From Thioalkalivibrio sp. (lineage in GTDB: Bacteria; Pseudomonadota; Gammaproteobacteria; SpSt-1174): 36,872 bases of DNA. Below, one piece after another: positions 1 to 7,691 of this stretch; within the stretch, counting starts at the first letter, position 1; every line of letters starts with the position of its first letter. The notes under the pieces were generated by a model, which saw nothing but the letters and a program-made list of their open reading frames with translations, searched no databases and was not told the origin of the DNA. The stretch covers positions 1 to 36,872 of the forward strand of contig DSBO01000125.1 in the NCBI GenBank assembly GCA_011046015.1. Direction: 5' to 3'. Made by a program: the position numbers and the translations under genes.

Positions 1-83
1 CCCAAACACCCAAACACCCAAACACCCAAACACCCAAACACCCAAACACCCAAACACCCAAACACCCAAACGCCCGAACGCCC
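1..83. repeat. 8-bp tandem repeat at the window edge
   Basis: The unit CCCAAACA is repeated about eight times perfectly. The last two units are degenerate (CCCAAACG, CCCGAACG). The array is cut by the window start, so its true length is unknown. It lies just downstream of the hinT stop codon, in non-coding DNA. The 8-bp period is not a multiple of three, so it would break any reading frame. No function can be read from it; copy number is likely to vary by slippage. Confidence 0.9.
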
Positions 84-110
84 TTACAACGGTTCACGTA
101 CCACGTCTGA

Positions 111-455
111 CTAACCCGGCGGCCACCCCAGCGATCGTCCGCCCAGCACGTGCAGGTGCACGTGAAACACGCTCTGCCCTGCACCGGCGCCGCAGTTCAT
201 CACGGTGCGGTAGCCGCTCTCCGCGATGCCGTCGACCTCCGCCACCTGCTGCGCACCGAGGAAGAGCTTGCCCATCAGCGTCGCATCGTCCTGCTCGGCG
301 TGATGAAGCGTCTCGATGTGCTTGCGCGGAATGACCAGCACGTGGGTCGGCGCCTGCGGGTTCAGATCACGAAAGGCGATGACGTCGTCGTCCTGATACA
401 CCACCTCCGCCGGAATCTCGCCGGCCGCGATACGGCAAAAGATGCAATCGGACAT
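111..455 (-). CDS. hinT: HIT family purine nucleoside phosphoramidase (HinT-like)
   Basis: A 114-aa histidine triad protein. The N-terminus MSDCIFCRIAAGEIPAEVV and the C-terminal triad HVHLHVLGG are typical of bacterial HinT, which hydrolyses AMP-linked phosphoramidates in the cytoplasm. The frame extends 14 codons further upstream, but I start at the ATG at 455. That ATG has a GGAG ribosome site (GAAGGAGTAGCT before it) and gives the normal family N-terminus. It is the last gene of the minus-strand dnaX-ybaB-recR group, separated from recR by 111 bases that hold a palindromic repeat, so it may be transcribed separately. Length and motifs are normal; nothing looks damaged. Confidence 0.95.
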   Translation of the reverse strand: MSDCIFCRIAAGEIPAEVVYQDDDVIAFRDLNPQAPTHVLVIPRKHIETLHHAEQDDATLMGKLFLGAQQVAEVDGIAESGYRTVMNCGAGAGQSVFHVHLHVLGGRSLGWPPG

Positions 456-483
456 AGCTACTCCTTCATTCATCGTGTTTTTC

Positions 484-540
484 GCCACAGAGGGCACAGA
501 GCATAAAAGCCACCTCGATCACCTCTGTGTCCTCTGTGGC
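484..540. repeat. CCACAGAG-type dispersed palindrome, copy 1
   Basis: The left arm GCCACAGAGGGCACAGAG (484-501) is the near-perfect inverse of the right arm CTCTGTGTCCTCTGTGGC (523-540), with about 21 bases between. It fills the recR-hinT gap and could fold in RNA as a long hairpin that ends or stabilises the transcript. A second copy lies at 20170-20241, so this is a dispersed element rather than a gene-specific site. Confidence 0.85.
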
Positions 541-566
541 AAACAAAGCCTTCGCAACAGGCCCTC

Positions 567-1163
567 TCAGTATTGTTTTCTGCCCTGAAAGGCATGCGAC
601 AGGGTCTGGCTGTCGGCGTACTCGAGTTCGCCGCCGATGGGAATGCCGTGCGCGAGCCGGGTGGTGGAGATACCGCGCTCGGCGGCCAGCTCGCTGATGT
701 AGTGCGCGGTCACCTCGCCTTCCACGGTAGGGTTGGTGGCGAGGATCACTTCCTGCACCTCGCCCTCGTCGAAACGGCGCTCGAGTTCGTCCAGACCGAG
801 TTCTTCGGGGCCAATGCCGTCGAGCGGCGAGAGGTGCCCCATGAGCACGAAGTACAGGCCGCGGTACACCGACGCCTGCTCGATGGCGAGCACGTCAGCC
901 GGCGTCTCGACGATGCACAGCTGCTCGCCCTGCCGAGCCGGGTTGGCGCAGATGCGGCAGACCTCCAGCTCGGTGAGCGTGCGGCAACGCTTGCAGTGGC
1001 CGATCTTCTCCACCGCCTCGCGCAGGGCATCGGCCAGGCGCAGGGCGCCGTCGCGCTCGCGCTCGAGCAGGTACAGCGCCATGCGCTGCGCCGACTTCGG
1101 GCCGACCCCCGGCAGGATCTTCAGGGTGTCGACCAGGTTCTGCAGTACGGAGCGTTCCGACAT
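567..1163 (-). CDS. recR: Recombination mediator RecR
   Basis: A 198-aa protein of normal RecR length. It has the N-terminal helix-hairpin-helix stretch (LPGVGPKSAQRMALYLL), a four-cysteine zinc finger (CKRCRTLTELEVCRIC), and a Toprim domain with ATNPTVEGEVTAHYI. The C-terminal region GIPIGGELEYADSQTL is characteristic. With RecF and RecO it loads RecA on gapped DNA. The start at 1163 lies 10 bases after the ybaB stop, so the two are almost certainly co-transcribed; the ribosome site before it is weak, which fits translational coupling. The dnaX-ybaB-recR order is a classic bacterial arrangement. Confidence 0.98.
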   Translation of the reverse strand: MSERSVLQNLVDTLKILPGVGPKSAQRMALYLLERERDGALRLADALREAVEKIGHCKRCRTLTELEVCRICANPARQGEQLCIVETPADVLAIEQASVYRGLYFVLMGHLSPLDGIGPEELGLDELERRFDEGEVQEVILATNPTVEGEVTAHYISELAAERGISTTRLAHGIPIGGELEYADSQTLSHAFQGRKQY

Positions 1164-1173
1164 GCGACCGCGA

Positions 1174-1497
1174 TCAGAACGGCAGCTTCATGCCGCCCGG
1201 CAGGTTCATGCCGGCGGTGATGCCCGACATGCGCTCGCTGGTCTCGCGATCCACCTTGTGCACGGCATCGTTGGTGGCCGCCGCGATCAGGTCTTCGAGC
1301 ATTTCACGGTCATCGCCCATCAGGCTATCGTCGATCTCGACGCGGCGCACCTCGTGCTTGCCGGTCATGGTGACCTTGACCATGCCACCGCCGGACTCGC
1401 CCGTGACTTCCATCGCGGCGATTTCTTCCTGCGCCTTCTGCATGTCGGCCTGCATCTTCTGGGCCTGCTTCATCAGGTTGCCAATTCCGCCTTTCAT
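1174..1497 (-). CDS. ybaB: YbaB/EbfC family nucleoid-associated protein
   Basis: A 107-aa protein with the family pattern: N-terminal helix MKGGIGNLMKQAQKMQADMQ, central GESGGGMVKVTMTGKHEV, and acidic DDREMLEDLIAAATNDA. Members form dimers shaped like tweezers that bind DNA. It begins 13 bases after the dnaX stop and has an AGGTGAGAG ribosome site. It lies between dnaX and recR as in E. coli, which makes the assignment firm. Its exact role in cells is not settled in the literature. Confidence 0.97.
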   Translation of the reverse strand: MKGGIGNLMKQAQKMQADMQKAQEEIAAMEVTGESGGGMVKVTMTGKHEVRRVEIDDSLMGDDREMLEDLIAAATNDAVHKVDRETSERMSGITAGMNLPGGMKLPF

Positions 1498-1510
1498 CGT
1501 CTCTCACCTA

Positions 1511-3286
1511 TCATTTACTGGTCAGGGGTTTTACCGATCCCGGGATCAGTTCGGCACCGAAGGTCTCTCTCAGCGCCCGAGCCACGGAATCCTCGGCTAT
1601 AGACTGTTCCGCCGCCTGCTGCCGTTCGGCCACGCCGCGTTCCACGGCCTGTGCGGGGGTGTCCTCGACGTGGTCGACGATCTCGATGACGAGCTTCAAC
1701 GGCTCGCCAAAGTGATCCGACAACGCCTTCTCGATACGTTCCTCCACACTCCGGGTGCGCAGGCTCTCCTGTGCCCGCGCGAGCATCAGGGTGACGCGAC
1801 CGCCCTCGATGGCCTTGAGCGAGCAGTTCGTGGCCAGCGACCGGGCCATGGCCCGCAGGCCGAGCTGGTTCACCAGTGTGTGCCAGTTGATGTCGCTGAC
1901 ATCCCGGGCGGATGCCGCCTCGGCCACCGCGGTGGGCTGTGCCGCCATGGGCGCCGCCGGGGCTTCGACCACCGGAGTCGCCGGCACCGGCCGGGCGGCG
2001 GGAGACGGGTCGGGCGCCGGCGGGGTTGTCGGGGCCGGCGGCCTCAGCGCAGGGCCGGATTCAATCGTTTTTTTTTGCGCCGGGCGCGCGGCGCTGACCG
2101 CGGCCAGGGCCTCGTCGCGGGCGTTCGCCGTCTCGCCGGACGGGGCCGCCGGGGCCGCATCTGCGCGTGGACTCGCCCCGCCACCGGCTGCCGCTGACGC
2201 CTCCACGGGACGGAAGGCCTGCATGCGCAGCAACACCATCTCGAACCCGGCCTGCGGGTTCGGGTTGAGCGGCAGGTCGCGCCGGCCCAGCAGCGCGATC
2301 TGGTAGTAGAGCTGCACGTCTTCCGGCGAGAGGCGCTCGGCCAGCGCGCAGATGCGCGCGGCATCGGATTCGACGCTGTCCACCGCCTCCGGCACGATCT
2401 GGGCGAGCGCCACCTGGTGCAGCAGGGCAATCAGGTCATCCAGCACGCCCTCGAAATCCGGCGCCTGCTCGGCCACCCGCGCCACGGCGTCGATGAGGCC
2501 GCGGCCCTCGCCGGCCGCCACGGCATCGAGCAGTCCGAAGACGTGCTCGCGCGAGATCCCGCCGAGCATGTCGCGCACCTCGGCGTCGGTCACCGCCCCG
2601 CCGCCGAAGGCGATGGCCTGGTCCAGCAGGCTCAGCGCATCGCGCATGGAGCCGTCGGCCGCCACCGCGATCTGGTCGAGCGCGGCGGCATCGGCACGGA
2701 TGCCCTCCTGCTCGAGGATGTGTGTGAGGTGGCCGGAGATCATGGTGGCCGGCATGCGCTTCAGGCTGAACTGCAGGCAGCGCGAGAGGATGGTCACGGG
2801 CAGCTTCTGCGGGTCGGTGGTCGCCAGCAGGAACTTCACGTGTGGCGGCGGCTCTTCCAGGGTCTTCAGCAGGGCGTTGAAGCTGTGCCCCGAGAGCATG
2901 TGCACCTCGTCAATGAGGTAGACCTTGAAGCGCCCGCGGGTGGGGGCGTACTGCACGTTGTCCAGCAGCTCGCGGGTGTCCTCCACCTTGGTGCGCGAGG
3001 CGGCATCCACCTCGATGAGATCGACGAAACGGCCCTCGTCGATCTCGCGGCAGGCGGCGCACTCGCCGCAGGGCCGGGCCGTGATGCCCGTCTCGCAGTT
3101 CAGGCACTTGGCGAGGATGCGCGCCACGGTGGTCTTGCCCACCCCACGCGTCCCGGTGAACAGGTAGGCGTGATGCAGGCGATCCTCTTCCAGCGCGTTG
3201 ACCAGCGCACGCAGCACGTGGGTCTGCCCCACCATCTGCTCGAAATTACGCGGGCGCCACTTGCGCGCAAGGACTTGATAACTCAT
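1511..3286 (-). CDS. dnaX: DNA polymerase III subunits tau/gamma
   Basis: A 591-aa clamp-loader ATPase. Residues 1-20 (MSYQVLARKWRPRNFEQMVG) match the family start. Walker A is GTRGVGKTT with Lys51, followed by a four-cysteine zinc module (CLNC...CGEC..C), a Walker B region LIDEVHML, and an LSRC motif. After about residue 370 comes an Ala/Pro-rich linker and then the tau-specific C-terminus that binds DnaB and the polymerase. I reject the longer start at 3328 because it adds 14 residues unlike the family. The ribosome site before 3286 is poor. A run of nine adenines in the coding strand at codons 404-407 could give a short gamma form (see separate entry). First gene of the dnaX-ybaB-recR operon. 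Confidence 0.97.
   Translation of the reverse strand: MSYQVLARKWRPRNFEQMVGQTHVLRALVNALEEDRLHHAYLFTGTRGVGKTTVARILAKCLNCETGITARPCGECAACREIDEGRFVDLIEVDAASRTKVEDTRELLDNVQYAPTRGRFKVYLIDEVHMLSGHSFNALLKTLEEPPPHVKFLLATTDPQKLPVTILSRCLQFSLKRMPATMISGHLTHILEQEGIRADAAALDQIAVAADGSMRDALSLLDQAIAFGGGAVTDAEVRDMLGGISREHVFGLLDAVAAGEGRGLIDAVARVAEQAPDFEGVLDDLIALLHQVALAQIVPEAVDSVESDAARICALAERLSPEDVQLYYQIALLGRRDLPLNPNPQAGFEMVLLRMQAFRPVEASAAAGGGASPRADAAPAAPSGETANARDEALAAVSAARPAQKKTIESGPALRPPAPTTPPAPDPSPAARPVPATPVVEAPAAPMAAQPTAVAEAASARDVSDINWHTLVNQLGLRAMARSLATNCSLKAIEGGRVTLMLARAQESLRTRSVEERIEKALSDHFGEPLKLVIEIVDHVEDTPAQAVERGVAERQQAAEQSIAEDSVARALRETFGAELIPGSVKPLTSK
2061..2077 (-). promoter_or_regulatory. A9 slippage site in dnaX with immediate -1 stop
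   Basis: On the coding (minus) strand, nine A residues (2076 to 2068) follow CAA codon 404. In frame the reading is CAA AAA AAA ACG. A -1 slip, or insertion of one A by RNA polymerase, reads AAA AAC GAT TGA and stops at 2063-2061. This gives a product of about 408 residues, close to the 431-residue gamma of E. coli. It ends after the ATPase domains and before the tau C-terminus. No clear upstream Shine-Dalgarno stimulator is visible; the long A run suits transcriptional slippage as described for Thermus dnaX. Confidence 0.75.
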
Positions 3287-3369
3287 GAGGAATTCAGGGC
3301 GAACCGGTTGGCCTACGGAGGCCCACACTATATCAGAGAGTGGCCGCGAGCCGCACCAGCCGGACGGGC

Positions 3370-3399
3370 AAAAGAAAAGGCCGGACAGGCCGGCCTTTT
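3370..3399 (-). terminator. Rho-independent terminator of the DUF4168 gene
   Basis: On the minus strand a 10-bp perfect stem (AAAAGGCCGG / CCGGCCTTTT) closes a 5-base loop and runs on into TTTTCTTTTG. It starts about 24 bases after the stop codon of the DUF4168 gene and just before dnaX. The dnaX operon therefore likely needs its own promoter within about 3287-3369. Confidence 0.85.
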
Positions 3400-3423
3400 C
3401 GGTGCGCGCAGTGCCGCCAGGGC

Positions 3424-3810
3424 TTACTGCAGCTTGCTTTCCACCTTCTCGCGCAGCGCCGGATCCTGGTCCAGGGCCTGCACCACGTTGTTGTACTCCG
3501 GCACGCTCAGGCCGCTCTCTTCAACGGCGCTGACCATCTTCTGCTGGGTCTCCTGCTGCAGGGCAGCCGCCTCTTCCTGGCTGCTCACCTGCTCCAGCTC
3601 GGTGGCGAATTCCTGCTGCAGCTCCTGAATGTCCGCATAGGCGACGACAAATTTCTCCAGCGTGGCGTCATCCACGTTGGTGGCCGCACCCTGCTGCATG
3701 CCAGCCGGCGGCTGCGACTGCGCACCCGGCTGGGCCATGGCGGCCCAGGGCGAAAGCACCAGGGCGGTACCGAAGGCGGCGGCGATCAGCGTGTGTTTGA
3801 CGTGGTTCAT
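3424..3810 (-). CDS. Secreted DUF4168 family protein
   Basis: A 128-aa protein with a Sec signal peptide (MNHVKHTLIAAAFGTALVLS, cleavage probably after AMA). The mature part is glutamine-rich and helical, with the DUF4168 pattern: a conserved LEKFVVAYADI segment and a C-terminal ALDQDPALREKVESKL. Function is unknown; it is expected in the periplasm. The ribosome site is strong (AAGGAGGACAC before ATG) and a good terminator follows, so it looks like a single-gene transcription unit. No cysteines and no membrane segment in the mature protein. Confidence 0.85.
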   Translation of the reverse strand: MNHVKHTLIAAAFGTALVLSPWAAMAQPGAQSQPPAGMQQGAATNVDDATLEKFVVAYADIQELQQEFATELEQVSSQEEAAALQQETQQKMVSAVEESGLSVPEYNNVVQALDQDPALREKVESKLQ

Positions 3811-3948
3811 GTGTCCTCCTTTGCTGCTTCAAGTTGAATGCACCGAAGCAGGGAGCAAGGGCTGTGCCAGACAGCCCTGAACCGCGGCACCATGCGGTCG
3901 CGGGCCCGTAATACCCGCCACACTCCCGCCGACAGCCGCCGGATGCCT

Positions 3949-3980
3949 GGGTCAGATTGGCACATGTGGCAGCCTGACCC
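3949..3980 (-). terminator. Hairpin after the response regulator gene
   Basis: GGGTCAG (3949-3955) and CTGACCC (3974-3980) form a 7-bp stem, with the palindrome CACATGTG in the loop region. It lies just beyond the stop codon at 3988 on the minus strand. There is no U-run, so a terminator role is only a guess; it could also be a protein-binding palindrome upstream of the DUF4168 gene. Confidence 0.35.
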
Positions 3981-3987
3981 GGCCGAC

Positions 3988-5391
3988 TCAGCCGCCCCCC
4001 TCCTCCAGATAGCGGTACAGCGTGCGTCGGCCGATACCGAGTACCTGCGCCGCACGGCGCTTGTTGTTGTTCATCCGCTCCAGTACATGGCGTACATAGC
4101 GCTGCTCGACCTCTCGCAGCGGCGGCAGCTGGCCGGCCGGAACCAGCACCGGCGGGCCCTCGCCCGGCGCGGCTGGCACCGCGACGCCCTGGCGCTTCGC
4201 GCCCTCGCGGATACGGGCCGGCAGGTCCGCCACGCCGATCTCCGTGCCGCGGCAGAAGGCCACGGCACGCTCGATGGCATTGGACAGCTCGCGCACGTTG
4301 CCGGGAAAGTCATAGGCCCGCAGACACTCGATCGCCTCCAGGGTGATGCCGCGCACCGGGCTGTGGCTCGCGCCGGCGAAACGCGCGACGAAATGTGCCG
4401 CCAGCAGGTCGATGTCGTCCTCCCGCTCGCGCAGCGGCGGGACGCTGAGGGCAAAGGTCTCCAGGCGGTAGAACAGGTCGGCACGAAAACTGCCGGCGTC
4501 GATGTCGGCCTCCAGGTCGCGGTTGGTGGCCGCAATGATCCGCACGTCCACCCGGCGCTCCCGGTTCTCGCCCACCGGACGCATGCGGCCATCCTGCAGG
4601 ATACGCAACAGCTTGGACTGCATCTCCGGCGGCATCTCCCCCACCTCGTCGAGCAGCAGCGTGCCGCCCTCGGCCTCGGCGAACAGCCCCTTGCGGGCGC
4701 GCTGGGCACCGGTGAAAGCCCCGGCGCTGTGGCCGAACAGCTCGCTCTCCAGGAGCTCGGCCGGAATGCCGGCGCAGTTCATGGCCACGAACGGCCCGTC
4801 GCGGCGGTCGGACTCGGCGTGCAGCGCACGGGCCACCAGTTCCTTGCCCACCCCGCTCTCGCCCAACACGAGCACCGGGCCGTTGGCGCCCGCGATGCGG
4901 CGAATCTGCTCGAACAGCTCGCGCATGACGGGGCTGCGGCCCAGCAGGCCATGAAAGTCGCCGTTTCCCAGCATGTCGCGGTAACGCGCCAGCTCCCGGC
5001 GCAGCTCGCGCCGCTCCAGCGTGCGGGCCACCGCCAGCCGCAGATGATCGAGCTGCAGCGGCTTGGTGAGGAAGTCGTCCGCCCCCTGTTTCAGCGCCTC
5101 CACCGCCTGCTCCACCGTGCCGAAGGCCGTGATGATGATGAAGCCGGGCGGCAGCGGCTGTTGCCGCGCGCTGGCCAGCAGCTGCAGGCCGTCCTCGCCT
5201 GGCAGGCGCAGGTCGCTGATCACCAGTGCCGGGGTCTCGGTGCGCAGCCGTTCACGCGCGCTCGGCACGTCGGCCGCCTCGATCACCGTGTGACCGGCGT
5301 CCTCCAGCTCCTCGCGAATCAGCTCGCGCAGGCCGGCATCGTCCTCCACCAGCAGGATGGTTGCGGGGTGATCATGCGTCATGGGATGCAT
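3988..5391 (-). CDS. Sigma-54-dependent NtrC-family response regulator
   Basis: A 467-aa regulator. The N-terminal receiver has acidic residues in LLVEDD, phospho-acceptor Asp60 in VISDLRLPGEDG, the Thr in ITAFG and Lys in LTKP. The AAA+ domain has Walker A GESGVGKE and an intact sigma-54 contact loop GAFTGA, then LLLDEVGEMP. A C-terminal Fis-type helix-turn-helix (RRAAQVLGIGRRTLYRYL) follows. It should activate sigma-54 promoters when phosphorylated by its partner kinase. It overlaps the kinase gene by 20 bases; a second ATG at 5382 has a better-placed AGG and may be the true start. I could not find a convincing sigma-54 promoter in the window, so its targets are probably elsewhere. Confidence 0.95.
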   Translation of the reverse strand: MHPMTHDHPATILLVEDDAGLRELIREELEDAGHTVIEAADVPSARERLRTETPALVISDLRLPGEDGLQLLASARQQPLPPGFIIITAFGTVEQAVEALKQGADDFLTKPLQLDHLRLAVARTLERRELRRELARYRDMLGNGDFHGLLGRSPVMRELFEQIRRIAGANGPVLVLGESGVGKELVARALHAESDRRDGPFVAMNCAGIPAELLESELFGHSAGAFTGAQRARKGLFAEAEGGTLLLDEVGEMPPEMQSKLLRILQDGRMRPVGENRERRVDVRIIAATNRDLEADIDAGSFRADLFYRLETFALSVPPLREREDDIDLLAAHFVARFAGASHSPVRGITLEAIECLRAYDFPGNVRELSNAIERAVAFCRGTEIGVADLPARIREGAKRQGVAVPAAPGEGPPVLVPAGQLPPLREVEQRYVRHVLERMNNNKRRAAQVLGIGRRTLYRYLEEGGG

Positions 5392-6868
5392 CCTGCTCGT
5401 CTATCTTCGGCTCCAGGGGTAGCCACAGGCAGAACCGGGCGCCGCCAAGGTCACTGGCCAGCACCTCGATCTCGCCGCCGTGGTCGCGGGCCGCCGCATG
5501 GGCCACAGCCAGCCCGAGGCCCGTGCCCTCGCCCACCGGCTTGGTGGTAAAGAAGGGCTCGAACAGGTGATCGCGCAGCTCCGGGGCCACCCCGGACCCG
5601 TCGTCATCGACCTGGTAACAGAGGCGCCCGCCGTCCACGCGCCAGCTCACGCGCACCTGGCCGGCGGCGGCTTGCAGGGCATTGCCCACCAGGTTGCGAA
5701 GAGCCTGCTCCAGCCGCATGGCGTCCACGTCGATGGTCGGCGTGGACGCCGCCTCGTCCAGCCACAGCGCCACCCCGCGGGTACGCGCCTGCTCGCGCAG
5801 CGGCTCGAGCACGGCCCGCAGCGGGCGGTCGGCCGGCATGGCCCGCAGACGCAGGGGGTTGCTGCGTCCGAAATCCAGTAGCTGACGGATGATGCGCTGC
5901 ATCCGGTCGGCCTCCCGACGGATGGCCTTGATGGCGGCAACGGCCGGCTCGGGGAGGTCGTCGCGACGCAGCAGGCGTTGGGCCTTGCCATCGACGGTGC
6001 TCAGCGGGCTGCCCAGTTCATGCGCCACGCCGCCGGCCAGCTGGCCGAGCGCGGCCATCTTTTCCGAGCGGTGCAGGCGCTCGCCCAGGGCCTGCAATTC
6101 CCCGCGCGAGCGCTCGATGGCATCGAGCATCTGGTTCACCGCCAGCGCCAGCGCCAGCACGCGGAACTCCCGCGCGCCCTGCGCGTCCAGCCGGTGGGCG
6201 AGGTTGCCCTCGCCCACGCGGCGCAGGCCACCCTCGATGCGACGCATGTGCCGGCCCACCGCCCAGCGGTGGCCCAGCAGGAAGATGAACACCAGCCCAA
6301 AGCCGGTGGCCGCCACGACCGTCAAGGTATGCAGGCGCACCTGGTGGACGTAGCCGTCGAAGTCGCTGCCCTTGCGCGTCACCTGTAACAGCCCGGAGAT
6401 GCGGCCACCGGCATCGGTCAGGGGCACGAAGTAGGAGAACACCTCCTCGCCCCCCACGCGTCCGAACTCGCCCTGCCGCTCGCCGCTGTCGGCCAGCATC
6501 GCGACGCGATCGCTGGCCATGGTGGCGTTCAGCCCCCCGCTGGCAGCGATCTCGCGGCCGTCGCTGTCATAGACGAACACCCCGTACACGCGGTCGATGC
6601 TGAAGGCCGATTCCAGGGCCTGCTGTACGGTTCGCTCATAGCCGCGCTCCAGGGCATGGCTCACCGGCAGGCGAATGGCCCGCGCGACCAGCTCGATGTC
6701 CTTCTGCATGCGTGCCTGGGTCAGGGACTCGAGATAGGTAACGCTGTACCAGCCGGTGAGTGCGGTAGCGGCCAGCAGGGGCAGCACCACGACGGCGAAC
6801 AGGGTAGCCGCAAGCGACGGGGCGTGCCCCGCCCACAGCGGCGCCAGAAATGATCTCAATTGGCGCAT
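5372..6868 (-). CDS. Membrane sensor histidine kinase (NtrB/ZraS-like)
   Basis: A 498-aa inner-membrane kinase. Transmembrane helices lie at about residues 20-42 and 181-200 and enclose a roughly 140-residue periplasmic sensor region. A HAMP segment (about 200-255) and a HisKA domain with His283 in GGVAHELGSPLS follow. The HATPase has an N box (NLVGNALQAA), DDDGSGVAPE and GTGLGLAVAHA. It should autophosphorylate and pass the phosphate to the overlapping response regulator. The signal is not evident. The HELGSPLS variant of the H box is common in this subgroup. Upstream is open non-coding DNA that should hold its promoter. Confidence 0.95.
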   Translation of the reverse strand: MRQLRSFLAPLWAGHAPSLAATLFAVVVLPLLAATALTGWYSVTYLESLTQARMQKDIELVARAIRLPVSHALERGYERTVQQALESAFSIDRVYGVFVYDSDGREIAASGGLNATMASDRVAMLADSGERQGEFGRVGGEEVFSYFVPLTDAGGRISGLLQVTRKGSDFDGYVHQVRLHTLTVVAATGFGLVFIFLLGHRWAVGRHMRRIEGGLRRVGEGNLAHRLDAQGAREFRVLALALAVNQMLDAIERSRGELQALGERLHRSEKMAALGQLAGGVAHELGSPLSTVDGKAQRLLRRDDLPEPAVAAIKAIRREADRMQRIIRQLLDFGRSNPLRLRAMPADRPLRAVLEPLREQARTRGVALWLDEAASTPTIDVDAMRLEQALRNLVGNALQAAAGQVRVSWRVDGGRLCYQVDDDGSGVAPELRDHLFEPFFTTKPVGEGTGLGLAVAHAAARDHGGEIEVLASDLGGARFCLWLPLEPKIDEQDASHDA

Positions 6869-7060
6869 GAGTCAGAATGATACAATTTTTCGCCCCTCCT
6901 TACGAACCGGCCACCCTTCCCCACCGGCGCCGTAAACCCCACGCCCCGCATCACGACAACTGCCGTGCGGGTGAACTGGTACGGGATTTGCTGCGTACCG
7001 GGCATGGACAAACACGACCACAGCCATCGATTCCAGAGCAACGACCATGCCGGAGGCCCC

Positions 7061-7423
7061 ATGCGATACCTGATGCTCACGCTCCCCGCCCTGCTGTTCC
7101 TGAGCCTTGCCAGCGCGACGGCCGCCGGGCAGTGCCTCGAGGTCAAGGACCCGCGCATCGACCCGGATCGCACCGACACCGATTCGTCGGCCCTGGCCTG
7201 GGCGGCCCGCATCGAGAACACCTGCGACCGCGCCTACGACGCGGACATCACGGTGCACTTCACCAACGAGGAGGATGAATCCATCTATGAGGTGCGCAAG
7301 CTGATCACGGTGGAACGACGCGGCGCCACGGAAGCCGGCGCCCGGCAGTACCTGCCCGCCATCTACATGAGCGACATCACGGGCATCGACATCGACATCG
7401 AGGAACGCAAGCGCCCGTACTGA
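7061..7423 (+). CDS. Small secreted protein of unknown function
   Basis: A 120-aa protein with a Sec signal peptide (MRYLMLTLPALLFLSLASAT, cleavage near AAG). The mature domain has two cysteines (QCLEV and ENTCDRAYDAD), likely a disulfide, and a beta-rich look ending in an acidic SDITGIDIDIEERKRPY. I do not recognise the family. The frame is open from 6965, but the ATG at 7061 has a GGAGG ribosome site and starts a proper signal sequence. It lies alone between the kinase and ffs, on the opposite strand to both. An extended -10 (TGATACAAT, 6878-6886) lies about 170 bases upstream and is a weak promoter candidate. Confidence 0.75.
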   Translation: MRYLMLTLPALLFLSLASATAAGQCLEVKDPRIDPDRTDTDSSALAWAARIENTCDRAYDADITVHFTNEEDESIYEVRKLITVERRGATEAGARQYLPAIYMSDITGIDIDIEERKRPY

Positions 7424-7452
7424 GGCGGAAAAACGGAAGGGAAAAGGGTGGC

Positions 7453-7558
<106 letters not shown>

Positions 7559-7589
7559 ACCATTGAACGCGGGTGATAATGAGCGGCGC

Positions 7590-7619
7590 ATCATACCGGC
7601 TGCGGGGCGGCAGGGGCAA
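7590..7619 (-). promoter_or_regulatory. Probable ffs promoter
   Basis: On the minus strand TTGCCC (7619-7614) and TATGAT (7595-7590) are separated by 18 bases. Transcription would start near 7583, leaving about 25 bases before the mature 5' end at 7558. The E. coli 4.5S precursor carries a leader of similar size that RNase P removes, so the spacing supports this call. Confidence 0.55.
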
Positions 7620-7656
7620 GCGGGCGGATCGGAGCGCGCCCTGCCACGGTGGCGCC

Positions 7657-7685
7657 TTGACGCTCGGACTGACCGGTCCTAAATT
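7657..7685 (+). promoter_or_regulatory. TetR gene promoter with palindromic operator
   Basis: TTGACG (7657-7662) and TAAATT (7680-7685) have the ideal 17-base spacer. The spacer contains the palindrome GACCGGTC (7671-7678), extended imperfectly outward as GGACTGACCGGTCC. This is the usual place for a TetR autorepression operator. The start point would fall at about 7692, the A of the ATG. Confidence 0.6.
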
Positions 7686-7691
7686 GAGCCC

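Noticed and set aside
2077..2430. Sequencing error explanation for the A9 run in dnaX
   Set aside because: The zero frame continues intact for 185 codons with a proper tau C-terminus, so the run itself does not disrupt the gene.
3955..3975. Possible sigma-54 promoter TTGGCAC...GGCAG near the response regulator stop
   Set aside because: The spacing between GG and GC is 8 bases instead of the required 10, so it does not fit the -24/-12 pattern.
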